This document shows, one piece after another, positions 52,719 to 60,644 of a DNA stretch of 64,000 bases. Source of the stretch: CBDCUF01 sp965222525 (GTDB lineage: Bacteria; Pseudomonadota; Alphaproteobacteria; Rickettsiales; UBA8987). A program made the translations under genes and the position numbers. Positions within the stretch are counted from its first letter, which is position 1, and every line of letters starts with the position of its first letter. The DNA lies in contig OZ244955.1 of assembly GCA_965222525.1 (NCBI GenBank), positions 186,001 to 250,000 of the forward strand, given 5' to 3'. The notes beneath the pieces were generated by a model, which was not told where the DNA came from, did no database searches, and worked only from the letters and a program-made list of their open reading frames with translations.

Positions 52719-54248
52719 ATGCCCTCGAAACCTGCAAATAGTAATGTGGCTTCGCTGCTTTCCGGAGATGCGGAGCAGGCCATGTATCGCCAGCCTCCGC
52801 ATAATACGGAAGCCGAGCAGGCTGTGCTTGGTGCAGTGCTGACCAACAACGAGGCAATAAACCGCATAGCTGACTTTCTTCTGCCTGAGCATTTTTTTGA
52901 GCCTGTACATAAGACCATATATGAAGCGATATTACGGTTTAATGAGCGCGGGCTGGTTGCCACTCCTGTAACTCTCAAAAACCAGTTTGATAATGACGAG
53001 GCGATGAAAGAAATCGGTGGGGCGGCCTATTTAGCGCGTATCGCCGGACTCGCCAGTAGCATAATCAATGTCAAGGACCATGCCAGTATTGTTTACAGCC
53101 TGGCGATAAGCCGCAACCTGATTGAAATCGGCGAGGATATGGTTAATGACGCCTATTCCAGCAGCGGTGAATTGCGGGCTTCCGAGCAGATCGAAAAATC
53201 CGAGCAACGGCTATTTACACTAGCCAGCGAGGGTAACAGCGACACATATTTTGCCCCGATGAAACATGCGCTGGATAGTGCCATATCGATTGCTGATTCA
53301 GCATCAAAGCGGAAAGGAGCGATAAGCGGTGTTCCGACAGGGTTTGCGGATCTGGATAATCTGCTCGGCGGAATGCATAATTCCGACCTGGTGATTCTTG
53401 CAGGACGGCCTTCCATGGGTAAAACCGCACTGGCCCTCAATATGGCGTTGAACTCCGCCGAGCATCTCAAACAGGAATTTGAACAGAAACGGGCAGAAGT
53501 TTCCGACAATCCGCAGGAGGAAGTAGCAAGAGAACCTGAAGCGGTGGGGGTAATATCTCTGGAGATGTCCTCCGAGCAGCTTGCTACCCGTATGCTTTCG
53601 ATGAAAACGGGTATAAATGCCGGTAATATCCGTCGTGGTAAACTGGAAAAAAGCTCTCACAATGATGAATTCTCCAAATTGATACAGGCCAATCAGGAAT
53701 TGCACAATTTACCAATATTTATCGACGATACTCCCGCGCTATCAATTTCGGCAATCCGCACCCGCGCCCGCCGACTGAAGCGCAAGCATAACCTAGCCTT
53801 ATTGCTGATTGATTATTTGCAACTCGTGCGTGGGGTCGGTGCACAGGCACAAAACAACCGTGTACAGGAGATTTCCGAAATAACCATGGGATTAAAAGCA
53901 ATTGCCAAGGAGCTGAATATACCGGTGATAGCGCTTTCCCAGCTTTCACGCCAGGTAGAATCGCGTGAGGACAAGCGCCCGCAACTGGCAGATCTGCGTG
54001 AGTCCGGCAGTATTGAGCAGGATGCCGATATGGTTATGTTTATCTACCGCGAGGCTTATTATATCGAGCGCAAGAAACCGCAGGAGGGTACGGAGAAATT
54101 CAATGAGTGGCTGGCGGATATGGAGCGTGTGCATAATATGGCGGAGATTATGGTAGCCAAGAACCGTAACGGCCCGATTGACAATGTCAGCCTGTTTTTT
54201 GACAAGACCACCACAAAATTTGGCAATCTGGAAAAAACTCATTTATAA
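52719..54248 (+). CDS. dnaB: Replicative DNA helicase
   Basis: 509 residues. The DnaB N-terminal domain (PHNTEAEQAVLGAVLTNNEAINRIADFLLPEHFFEPVHKTIYEAI) is followed by the RecA-like helicase: Walker A LAGRPSMGKTALALNMA near residue 228, SLEMSSEQLATRMLSMKTG, IDDTPALSISAIRTRARRLKRKH, Walker B LLLIDYLQLVRG, and IPVIALSQLSRQVESREDKRP. It unwinds DNA at the replication fork as a hexamer. It ends 10 bases before the TGTCACCCCGG element (copy 2). Confidence 0.97.
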   Translation: MPSKPANSNVASLLSGDAEQAMYRQPPHNTEAEQAVLGAVLTNNEAINRIADFLLPEHFFEPVHKTIYEAILRFNERGLVATPVTLKNQFDNDEAMKEIGGAAYLARIAGLASSIINVKDHASIVYSLAISRNLIEIGEDMVNDAYSSSGELRASEQIEKSEQRLFTLASEGNSDTYFAPMKHALDSAISIADSASKRKGAISGVPTGFADLDNLLGGMHNSDLVILAGRPSMGKTALALNMALNSAEHLKQEFEQKRAEVSDNPQEEVAREPEAVGVISLEMSSEQLATRMLSMKTGINAGNIRRGKLEKSSHNDEFSKLIQANQELHNLPIFIDDTPALSISAIRTRARRLKRKHNLALLLIDYLQLVRGVGAQAQNNRVQEISEITMGLKAIAKELNIPVIALSQLSRQVESREDKRPQLADLRESGSIEQDADMVMFIYREAYYIERKKPQEGTEKFNEWLADMERVHNMAEIMVAKNRNGPIDNVSLFFDKTTTKFGNLEKTHL

Positions 54249-54258
54249 TGTCCTATAC

Positions 54259-54417
54259 TGTCACCCCGGACGCATATTTTCTCTACATCTCCGATGTAGT
54301 CAGAAAATAGCGTTCTCGGGGTTATTACAAAAACACGTGCTGTTACCTTATAACCCCGAGAATGGTGCTTTCTAACCAAATCACAGATTTGGAGAAAGCA
54401 TGCCATCCGGGGTGACA
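54259..54417. repeat. TGTCACCCCGG palindromic element, copy 2
   Basis: 159 bases, same layout as copy 1 at 19337: ends TGTCACCCCGGA / TCCGGGGTGACA, CTACATC-TCC-GATGTAG, TTCTCGGGGTTAT...ATAACCCCGAGAA, and TGCTTTCT...CCAAATC-ACA-GATTTGG-AGAAAGCA. Base pairs changed on both sides relative to copy 1 keep the stems intact. It lies between dnaB and alr (both plus), 27 bases before the alr ATG at 54445; an in-frame ATG at 54400 lies inside the element. Confidence 0.93.
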
Positions 54418-54444
54418 TGCTCACATAACCCATTGCCAAACCAG

Positions 54445-55572
54445 ATGGACAACATCCACTCAGACACAACTCTCACAATAAATCTGGATGCGGTTGCGGA
54501 TAATTACCGCTATTTTGCAGGGCTTTCGCAGGGAGTGGAAAGTGCAGCGGTGGTGAAGGCGAACGCTTACGGGCTGGGGGTGGAGCCGGTTGCCAGCAGA
54601 TTATATGATACGGGCTGCCGCAGATTTTTTGTGGCCACTCTGGATGAGGCTATTGAACTGCGTAACATTCTAAAAAAAGATGCTGTTATTTTTATCTTTC
54701 ACGGAATCCGCACAGGACAGGAGAAAATATTTAAAGAATATAATCTGATTCCTGTTCTGAACACTCTGGAAGAGGTGGAATTATGGAATGATTTTGCAGC
54801 CGACTACCCTCCCCTCCCCGCCATAATCCATATCGACAGCGGGATGAACCGGCTGGGGCTTAATATCAGCGATGCGGAGACTCTTGCAGAAAGTGGAAAA
54901 AATGCAGGTAACCTTTCCAATTTGCAAATCCTGTATATTATGAGCCATTTGGCCTGTTCAACCGAGGGGGACAACCCGAAAAACCGTAAGCAGCTTGAAA
55001 AATTCAGCAACGTTAGAACATTGTTTCCGAATATTAAGGCCAGCTTTGCCAATTCCTGGGGCAGTATGATTAGTCCTGATTTTCATTTCGATCTGCTACG
55101 TCCCGGCTCCGGATTATATGGTGTGCGGGCAAATATCGATCCGGAAAACCAGGAAGAAGTCAAGAACCACCCGATTAAAAATGTGATAAAGCTCACCTCA
55201 AAAATCATCCAGCTTCGTGAGGTGAAATCCCGTCAACCGGTTGGCTATGGCGCAACACAGGAAGTAAAAGCAGGTAGTACACTAGCCACAATTCCGGTAG
55301 GCTATGCTGACGGGTATATGCGCCATTTAACCCACCATTCCCATACGTTTATTAACGGCAGGAAAGCTCCTGTAATCGGCCGTGTATCTATGGATTCGAT
55401 TATTCTTGATGTGTCAGAAATCGCCGAAGAAAATCTACATATAGGCACCGAAGTAGAACTTATCGGTGATAATATAACCGTCGATTTACTCGCCAAACAG
55501 GCCGGCACCATCGGCTATGAAATTTTAACCAACCTCGGCAATCGGTATAAACGAGAATATATCAGTAATTGA
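54445..55572 (+). CDS. alr: Alanine racemase
   Basis: 375 residues from the ATG at 54445. The frame is open to an ATG at 54400, but those 15 codons come from the palindromic element and the family starts at DTTLTINLDAVADNYR. It makes D-alanine for the cell wall. The PLP lysine is Lys38 in AAVVKANAYGLG, and the second catalytic residue is the Tyr of GYGATQE, with IPVGYADGYMR after it. A full-length fold type III racemase. If the upstream ATG is used, the element adds a 15-residue extension. Confidence 0.95.
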   Translation: MDNIHSDTTLTINLDAVADNYRYFAGLSQGVESAAVVKANAYGLGVEPVASRLYDTGCRRFFVATLDEAIELRNILKKDAVIFIFHGIRTGQEKIFKEYNLIPVLNTLEEVELWNDFAADYPPLPAIIHIDSGMNRLGLNISDAETLAESGKNAGNLSNLQILYIMSHLACSTEGDNPKNRKQLEKFSNVRTLFPNIKASFANSWGSMISPDFHFDLLRPGSGLYGVRANIDPENQEEVKNHPIKNVIKLTSKIIQLREVKSRQPVGYGATQEVKAGSTLATIPVGYADGYMRHLTHHSHTFINGRKAPVIGRVSMDSIILDVSEIAEENLHIGTEVELIGDNITVDLLAKQAGTIGYEILTNLGNRYKREYISN

Positions 55573-55673
55573 CTATCTGCAAATTTTGTACCGCAGAAGT
55601 TGACTTTACAAATGTTTTTTGTTACTTTTCCGCAGATACAGCTTTTTCACCCGCAATTATAAGGAGTCCCGTC

Positions 55674-56312
55674 ATGGAAGCAGCCGCAAGAACTCAAACA
55701 ATTTCTACAAATGAGACTATGGATACACTGGAAGCATTGGCAAAAGATGCAGCCGATAATCTGCGCAGTTACATAAATAATGTAGATTTGGAAAAATATA
55801 AAAATTTTCTTTATTTCATGTATCATTATACAATGTATAGTGAAGATAAGCTAAGAACCGCCGCCGACAGTAGCCATACGGAAGAACTGGTAGAATATTT
55901 CAACCATATGGCAAAGGAAGAACGAGGCCATTATATACTGGCACGTGAAGATCTGAAAGAACTCGGGGAGGAGGTATCGGATTACAACATCCCAATGGCG
56001 GTTGTGAATTTTAATAATGAGTGGGACAAGCTCGGTAAATACGGTAGTTTCGGTTATCTTGGTGCAGTTTTTGTATTTGAGAACGTAGCAAAACATTTAC
56101 AACAGGAAGGTGGGCAAATGCTCGCCAAGCTTAATCTGGGTAAGACCCAGTGCCGATGGGTAGCGGTACATCTGGAGGCCGACCTCGAGCATGGTGAGGA
56201 AATCAGGGAAATGTGTGAGAAATACGTCGCGGAAGGTAGCGATAAAATTATAGCAGGCGCAAAGATTATGCATAAATCATGGCTTGAAGTATTTACAGAG
56301 GCTTTTTCCTGA
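55674..56312 (+). CDS. Heme-oxygenase-fold protein (TenA/PqqC/iron-redox-enzyme-like)
   Basis: 212 residues from the ATG at 55674, which has AAGGAG at the right distance; the open frame extends upstream to 55569 without support. The sequence is all-helical. Possible metal-ligand motifs are EERGHYILAREDLKEL (about residues 82-97) and VHLEADLEHGEEI (about 175-190, H...D..H), the latter like the HxxxDxxH of heme-oxygenase-like di-iron enzymes. TenA catalytic cysteines are not seen. A di-iron or cofactor-type oxidase is possible; the substrate is unknown. It follows alr by 101 bases. Confidence 0.55.
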   Translation: MEAAARTQTISTNETMDTLEALAKDAADNLRSYINNVDLEKYKNFLYFMYHYTMYSEDKLRTAADSSHTEELVEYFNHMAKEERGHYILAREDLKELGEEVSDYNIPMAVVNFNNEWDKLGKYGSFGYLGAVFVFENVAKHLQQEGGQMLAKLNLGKTQCRWVAVHLEADLEHGEEIREMCEKYVAEGSDKIIAGAKIMHKSWLEVFTEAFS

Positions 56313-56313
56313 T

Positions 56314-57057
56314 TCAGGCCGGTTGAATCACCTCATTTTCTGCCATTTCGTCGGCCTGTCCGGTGAGGTTGTTGAGTTGGTTTTCTATGGCTAGCCTGAT
56401 CGCCTCCAGCACAGTTTCATCTGCATCCTTATCAATAAACACAGGCTCACCAACCAGTATAGTTGCCTTGCCGAAAAGCTTTGGTAGCATGAACCTGTCC
56501 CAGCTTCTGAATATCCGGCAGCGGGTGGTGGAATATGTTGCAGGCACTATTGGCCTGCCCGAAAGCCGTGCCATCTGCACCATACCAGACTGCGCACGCA
56601 TTCGTGGTCCTCTTGGTCCATCCGGCGTGATACCAATATAATCACCATTTTCCAACAGCCGCACACTCTCCAGCAGAGCCTGGCTTCCACCGCGGTCCTT
56701 AGCCCCCCTGCCCTCTTTATTTTTACCGCGATTACTCGACCCTCTCACCTGTTTAATCCCGAAAAAATCCATCGCACGGGAAATCAACGCACCGTCACCA
56801 TGTCGTGATACCATAATATACACATCCTTATCCTTGCGCCGCATCCGGGTAAGGTACGGCATATAAAACATCCGCCCATGCCAGAAGGCTGTAATAAACG
56901 GCTCATCCTGCGCGGTCATTTCAAGGAAACGTTGCTTGTCAGGGAAATGCTTGCGGCTGGTGAGATAAACCAGTTTTGTATATTTATGGAACAGCCATGC
57001 GAGAACCGTCCGCCCGAAGCGGCTGCGCAGAAAGGATTTTGAGAGTTTATTTGCCAT
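56314..57057 (-). CDS. DUF374 lysophospholipid acyltransferase-like protein
   Basis: 247 residues from the ATG at 57057; the open frame extends 34 codons upstream over non-coding repeats. DUF374 (LPLAT-like) members carry FITAFWHGRMFYMPYL with a W-H-G core, MVSRHGDGALISRAMDFFG, and GITPDGPRGPRMRAQSGMVQMARLSGRPIVPATYS. They are thought to acylate lipid A or related glycolipids. The C-terminus is acidic. It is convergent with the heme-oxygenase-like gene, sharing the intergenic boundary. Confidence 0.88.
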   Translation of the reverse strand: MANKLSKSFLRSRFGRTVLAWLFHKYTKLVYLTSRKHFPDKQRFLEMTAQDEPFITAFWHGRMFYMPYLTRMRRKDKDVYIMVSRHGDGALISRAMDFFGIKQVRGSSNRGKNKEGRGAKDRGGSQALLESVRLLENGDYIGITPDGPRGPRMRAQSGMVQMARLSGRPIVPATYSTTRCRIFRSWDRFMLPKLFGKATILVGEPVFIDKDADETVLEAIRLAIENQLNNLTGQADEMAENEVIQPA

Positions 57058-57115
57058 ATTATAGTGGCTCGTGACTAGTGACTCGTGGCTAGAATTCAGA
57101 GTTCGGTAAATTCCC

Positions 57116-57340
57116 TTACTCAAACAGCCTGTCCATAGGAACTTCCAATCCTCTTGCAATAAGTGCTACAATATCAAGCGTAATGCTACGTTTGCCCATT
57201 TCAAAATCATCAATATGTAAAGGATTCAGTTTACAGATTTTCGCCAGATGTTGTAATGTATAGTTACGTTTTATCCGTACTTCCCTGATATTGTTACCAA
57301 TTTTTCTACGAAGTGTACGCAGTTCCTTTCTGTTTCTCAT
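57116..57340 (-). CDS. Small XRE-family HTH regulator
   Basis: 74 residues from the ATG at 57340, which has GGGAG at the right distance; the open frame continues upstream over a palindromic region. The whole protein is one HTH domain: LRRKIGNNIREVRIKRNYTLQHLAKICKLNPLHIDDFEMGKRSITLDIVALIARGLEVPMDRLF. It likely represses itself: an inverted repeat ACACTG-TCAAA-CAGTGT lies 33 bases upstream. Inverted repeats flank this gene and its palindromic upstream region. Confidence 0.85.
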   Translation of the reverse strand: MRNRKELRTLRRKIGNNIREVRIKRNYTLQHLAKICKLNPLHIDDFEMGKRSITLDIVALIARGLEVPMDRLFE

Positions 57341-57372
57341 GAGATACTCCCTTTTGTTTGATTGACAAACGA

Positions 57373-57389
57373 ACACTGTCAAACAGTGT
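57373..57389 (-). promoter_or_regulatory. Operator-like inverted repeat upstream of the XRE gene
   Basis: ACACTG-TCAAA-CAGTGT, a perfect six-base inverted repeat with a five-base centre. A second pair, TTGACA...TGTCAA (57362-57367 and 57377-57382), overlaps it. It lies 33 bases before the XRE start and contains a TTGACA on the minus strand, so it could be a -35/operator region; a good -10 is not seen. Confidence 0.5.
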
Positions 57390-57391
57390 CG

Positions 57392-57522
57392 GGAGCTAAC
57401 AACATGGCATAGGTCATGCCCGCTTATTTCCAGACAAGCTGGTGTTATATTCGCGGACTCCCGACAGGGAGTCCCGAATTGTGGTTTCGGGAAACCACCT
57501 ATGCTCAAGTGTTGTTAGCACC
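57392..57522. repeat. Imperfect palindromic element upstream of the XRE gene
   Basis: About 130 bases with inverted ends GAGCTAACAACA / TGTTGTTAGCACC and CATAGGT / ACCTATG next to them. Inside are ACTCCCGACAGGGAGT and GTGGTTTCGGGAAACCAC, both perfect hairpins. It differs in sequence from the other element families. Confidence 0.75.
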
Positions 57523-57598
57523 AAGGGTAAGTCTAATACAGAAATGGTAGTAAGTAAAGCCACTGTCAGAACAAGTGCAGGATGACACAAGCCACTAG

Positions 57599-58444
57599 TC
57601 ACGAGCCACTAGCCACGCCCTTTTCCTCAAGATACCGCTTCATCGTTAGTATATCAAACCAGAAGGTTTCTTTCTGGGTGGGCTGGCGGAGGAGGAAGGA
57701 CGGGTGAAACAGCGCCATGGCAGGGATTTTTTGTGATAGATAACCGTTTTCGTAATCATGGAACTTGCCACGCAGACGGGTTATGCCGGTTTTGGTACCC
57801 AATAGCGAAAATGTCGCCGTACCGCCTACCAGCACCAGTATTTCAGGGGCAACCAGCGCAATATGCTTTTCTACAAACGGACGGCATATTGCCAGTTCTT
57901 CCGGCGTAGGACGGCGATTGCCCGGTGGTCGCCAGAAAACCGTATTGCTTATATAGATATTTTCTGCGCGGGTGAAGCCTGCCCATTTGAGGATTTCATC
58001 CATAAGCTGGCCGCTTGCGCCACAAAACGGAATCCCCTGCTTATCCTCATTGGCACCCGGCGCTTCACCGATAAACATTATTTTCGCATCGGGATTGCCG
58101 TCGCAGAATACCGTATTCTCGGCGGTTTTCCTGATAGCCAAACCATCGAAGTTACTCACCGCATCACGCAGTTCCGCAAGTGTCCGGCATTTATCCGCCC
58201 ATGCCCGCGCCCGCTTCTCAGCTTCTATCGGGTTGGATGTAAAACTCGGTGCAGGACTGGCCGGTGCAGGGTTTTTCACCGCAGAAACCGCTGCAATATT
58301 CGCCGTATTTTTTACCTGTTCTGCCTGTTTTACTTTTGCTGCCATATCTTCCCTGTATCTCTCAACACGGTCTACAGATTTCTCCTCAAGTGCCTCATCC
58401 GCACCCATCTCAACCTGCCATTTTAATAACTTCACAACATCCAT
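57599..58444 (-). CDS. Uracil-DNA glycosylase, family 4-like, without most Fe-S cysteines
   Basis: 281 residues. The catalytic core follows family 4 (SPO1 DNA polymerase-related): IMFIGEAPGANEDKQGIPFCGASGQLMDEIL near residues 122-152, VFWRPPGNRRPTPEELAICRPF near 169-190, VAPEILVLVGGTATFSLLG, and HPSFLLRQPTQKETFWFD. The Fe-S cluster of the Thermus enzyme uses four Cys; here the first CxxC region reads SNFDGLAI, the third is Trp171, and only Cys187 matches. It probably binds no cluster. An N-terminal region of about 80 residues (Ala/Pro/Lys-rich) precedes the core. It removes uracil from DNA. Confidence 0.88.
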   Translation of the reverse strand: MDVVKLLKWQVEMGADEALEEKSVDRVERYREDMAAKVKQAEQVKNTANIAAVSAVKNPAPASPAPSFTSNPIEAEKRARAWADKCRTLAELRDAVSNFDGLAIRKTAENTVFCDGNPDAKIMFIGEAPGANEDKQGIPFCGASGQLMDEILKWAGFTRAENIYISNTVFWRPPGNRRPTPEELAICRPFVEKHIALVAPEILVLVGGTATFSLLGTKTGITRLRGKFHDYENGYLSQKIPAMALFHPSFLLRQPTQKETFWFDILTMKRYLEEKGVASGS

Positions 58445-58489
58445 TTCATTTTCTGTAAAAAGATTATATAATAGATATTGTATAGATTA

Positions 58490-58656
58490 TTAGGCACTGT
58501 TAGCAAAGTTTTTTATAGAGGAATTTTTCCAGTTTTTGTACGAAAATTCGTGTAGATTTTGCAGGAGTATTCAACATACTTCAAGAAATATATACGAATT
58601 TGCAGTCAAAGAATGGGAAAATTCAGTCATAAAATAACTTTGCTAACAGTGCCTAA
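58490..58656. mobile_element. MITE-like element with 18-base terminal inverted repeats
   Basis: 167 bases from TTA to TAA. The termini TTAGGCACTGTTAGCAAAGTT (58490-58510) and the perfect complement (58636-58656) define 18-base inverted repeats GGCACTGTTAGCAAAGTT flanked by TA on both sides, as left by a TA-target transposase. The interior (CAGTTTTTGTACGAAAATTCG...ACGAATTTGCAG) has no coding capacity. The GGCACTGTT terminus resembles ends of IS6- and IS5-type elements, so the parent transposase is not certain. It lies 15 bases before the ETF-QO start; the Shine-Dalgarno GGGAG starts four bases after its end. Confidence 0.85.
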
Positions 58657-58671
58657 ATCAGGGAGCGCAAT

Positions 58672-60399
58672 ATGTCCGAGCAAAATTCTGCAGAAGTAAT
58701 GGAATTTGATGTGGTTATTGTCGGGGCGGGGCCGGCGGGGCTTTCGGCTGCGATAAAACTTTCGCAACTGGCGAAGGAGAATAACCGCGAAATCAGTATA
58801 TGTATTGTCGAGAAAGGCTCGGAGGTCGGTGCACATATTCTCTCCGGCGCAGTGCTGGAAACCCGTGCGCTCGATGAGCTTATCCCCGACTGGAAGGAAA
58901 AAAATGCACCGCTGAATACTCCGGCAGGGCAGGATAAATTCCTGCTGCTCACCAGGAAGTCGGCCTTCTCCCTCCCTACCCCGCCGCAGATGAAAAATCA
59001 TGGTAATTACATTGCAAGCCTTGGCAATTTCTGCCGCTGGCTGGGCGAACAGGCCGAAGCGCTGGGAGTGCAGATATTTCCCGGCTTTCCGGCAAAGGAA
59101 GTGCTTTATGATAATAACGGTAGGGTCGCAGGGATTCTGACCGGCGAGTTCGGCCGTGCCCGCGATGGCTCCGAAAAGGCCGGCTTCCAGCCTTCGATGG
59201 AGTTGCGGGCGAAATATACCCTGTTCGGTGAGGGCTGTCGTGGTTCGCTTACCCGCAATCTGGAAGAGAAATTTAACCTGCGTGAAAATTCCGACCCGCA
59301 GACTTACGCTATCGGAATCAAGGAGTTATGGGAGGTTCCGCCGGAGAAACACAAGCCTGGTTCGATATTGCATACGGTAGGCTGGCCGCTTGACCGCGGT
59401 ACCTATGGCGGATCGTTTCTCTATCATCTTGAGAATAACCAGGTGGCGGTTGGTTTCGTTATCGGGCTTGATTATAAAAACCCTTACCTCAACCCGTTTG
59501 AGGAATTCCAGCGTTTCAAGACCCACCCGAAAATCCGTTCCATATTCGAAGGAGGCAAACGTATTTCATATGGTGCAAGGGCACTGAATGAAGGCGGGTA
59601 CCAGTCCATCCCGACATTGGCCTTTCCCGGCGGTGCGCTGATAGGTTGTTCTGCCGGATTTATGAATGTACCGAAAATCAAGGGTACGCATACTGCGATG
59701 AAATCCGGAATGCTGGCCGCGGAAACGGTTTATGATGCGCTGGCAGGGACAACCCGCGAGAGCCAGGATATCACCAGTGAGGATACCAGCGAGAATCTCA
59801 GTGAGCTTGAGTCATATGAAGAGCATCTGCGCAACTCATGGATATTTGATGAGCTGCATAGGGTACGCAATATAAGGCCATATTTCCGCAAGGGATTACT
59901 TACAGGACTTTTCCTGTCGGCGCTGGATACATATATCCTGCGCGGGCGGGCACCGTGGACATTGCATCACCATCCCGACCATAAACAGCTCAAACCTGCG
60001 GAGAAATGCCGCAAAATCCACTATCCGCAGCCGGACGGTAAAATCAGTTTCGACCTGCTATCTTCGGTATATATTTCCAATACCAACCATGAGGAAGACC
60101 AGCCGGTACATTTGACTTTGAAGGATGCGGATGTGCCGGTTAATCATAATCTCGCTATATATGATGCGCCGGAGCAGAGATATTGCCCCGCCGGTGTTTA
60201 TGAAATTATCGATGATGAAGATAATAATGAAAATAACGATAAGACCAGCGTAACCGATTGCAGGTTTGCAGGGAAAAAATTGCAAATAAATGCACAGAAC
60301 TGCCTGCACTGTAAAACCTGCGATATAAAAGACCCCTCACAGAATATAGTATGGACAATCCCCGAAGGCTCCGGTGGCCCTAACTATCCGAATATGTAA
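58672..60399 (+). CDS. Electron transfer flavoprotein-ubiquinone oxidoreductase
   Basis: 575 residues. It passes electrons from ETF to the quinone pool. FAD motif VVIVGAGPAGLSAAIKL at about 11-27, ISICIVEKGSEVGAHILSGAVLE, LFGEGCRGSLT, and a C-terminal 4Fe-4S motif near residue 548: NCLHCKTCDIKDPSQNIVWTIPEGSGGPNYPN. Full length for the family. Shine-Dalgarno GGGAG precedes the ATG. The etfAB genes are not in the window. The MITE-like element upstream leaves very little room for a promoter unless one lies inside it. Confidence 0.96.
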   Translation: MSEQNSAEVMEFDVVIVGAGPAGLSAAIKLSQLAKENNREISICIVEKGSEVGAHILSGAVLETRALDELIPDWKEKNAPLNTPAGQDKFLLLTRKSAFSLPTPPQMKNHGNYIASLGNFCRWLGEQAEALGVQIFPGFPAKEVLYDNNGRVAGILTGEFGRARDGSEKAGFQPSMELRAKYTLFGEGCRGSLTRNLEEKFNLRENSDPQTYAIGIKELWEVPPEKHKPGSILHTVGWPLDRGTYGGSFLYHLENNQVAVGFVIGLDYKNPYLNPFEEFQRFKTHPKIRSIFEGGKRISYGARALNEGGYQSIPTLAFPGGALIGCSAGFMNVPKIKGTHTAMKSGMLAAETVYDALAGTTRESQDITSEDTSENLSELESYEEHLRNSWIFDELHRVRNIRPYFRKGLLTGLFLSALDTYILRGRAPWTLHHHPDHKQLKPAEKCRKIHYPQPDGKISFDLLSSVYISNTNHEEDQPVHLTLKDADVPVNHNLAIYDAPEQRYCPAGVYEIIDDEDNNENNDKTSVTDCRFAGKKLQINAQNCLHCKTCDIKDPSQNIVWTIPEGSGGPNYPNM

Positions 60400-60644
60400 A
60401 TTGTTCTGCATTCCTGTTGTTTTCCTGTGGTTTCAACAACTTAAAAAATGCAAGAAAAAAAACATCGAAAAAAATAAAATTTCCTGTTGAACAGCCGTAA
60501 TCTTTGTTGCATATATATCACAAGGATGTCGCTGGAACTTTTACACACTGATGGTATCCTGCACAGGCTGAAGCAGAAAACCCCTTTAATTTCAGTCGTA
60601 TACAGCAAATATTTTTCACCCCTAACCCTTTGAGGAAAAAGCCA

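Larger units (their letters stand above)
57063..57610. repeat. 18-base inverted repeats flanking the XRE gene segment
   Basis: AGTGGCTCGTGACTAGTG at 57063-57080 recurs inverted at 57593-57610. The segment between them carries the XRE gene, its operator-like repeat and a palindromic element. The outer bases also resemble short repeats before hemC (34696). Confidence 0.65.

Noticed and set aside
54400..54444. Upstream ATG as the start of alr
   Set aside because: These codons come from the palindromic element; the family begins at 54445.
60400..60644. Sigma-54 promoter before ntrX
   Set aside because: Only loose similarity (TGGAAC...); the spacing and GC element of -24/-12 are not met.
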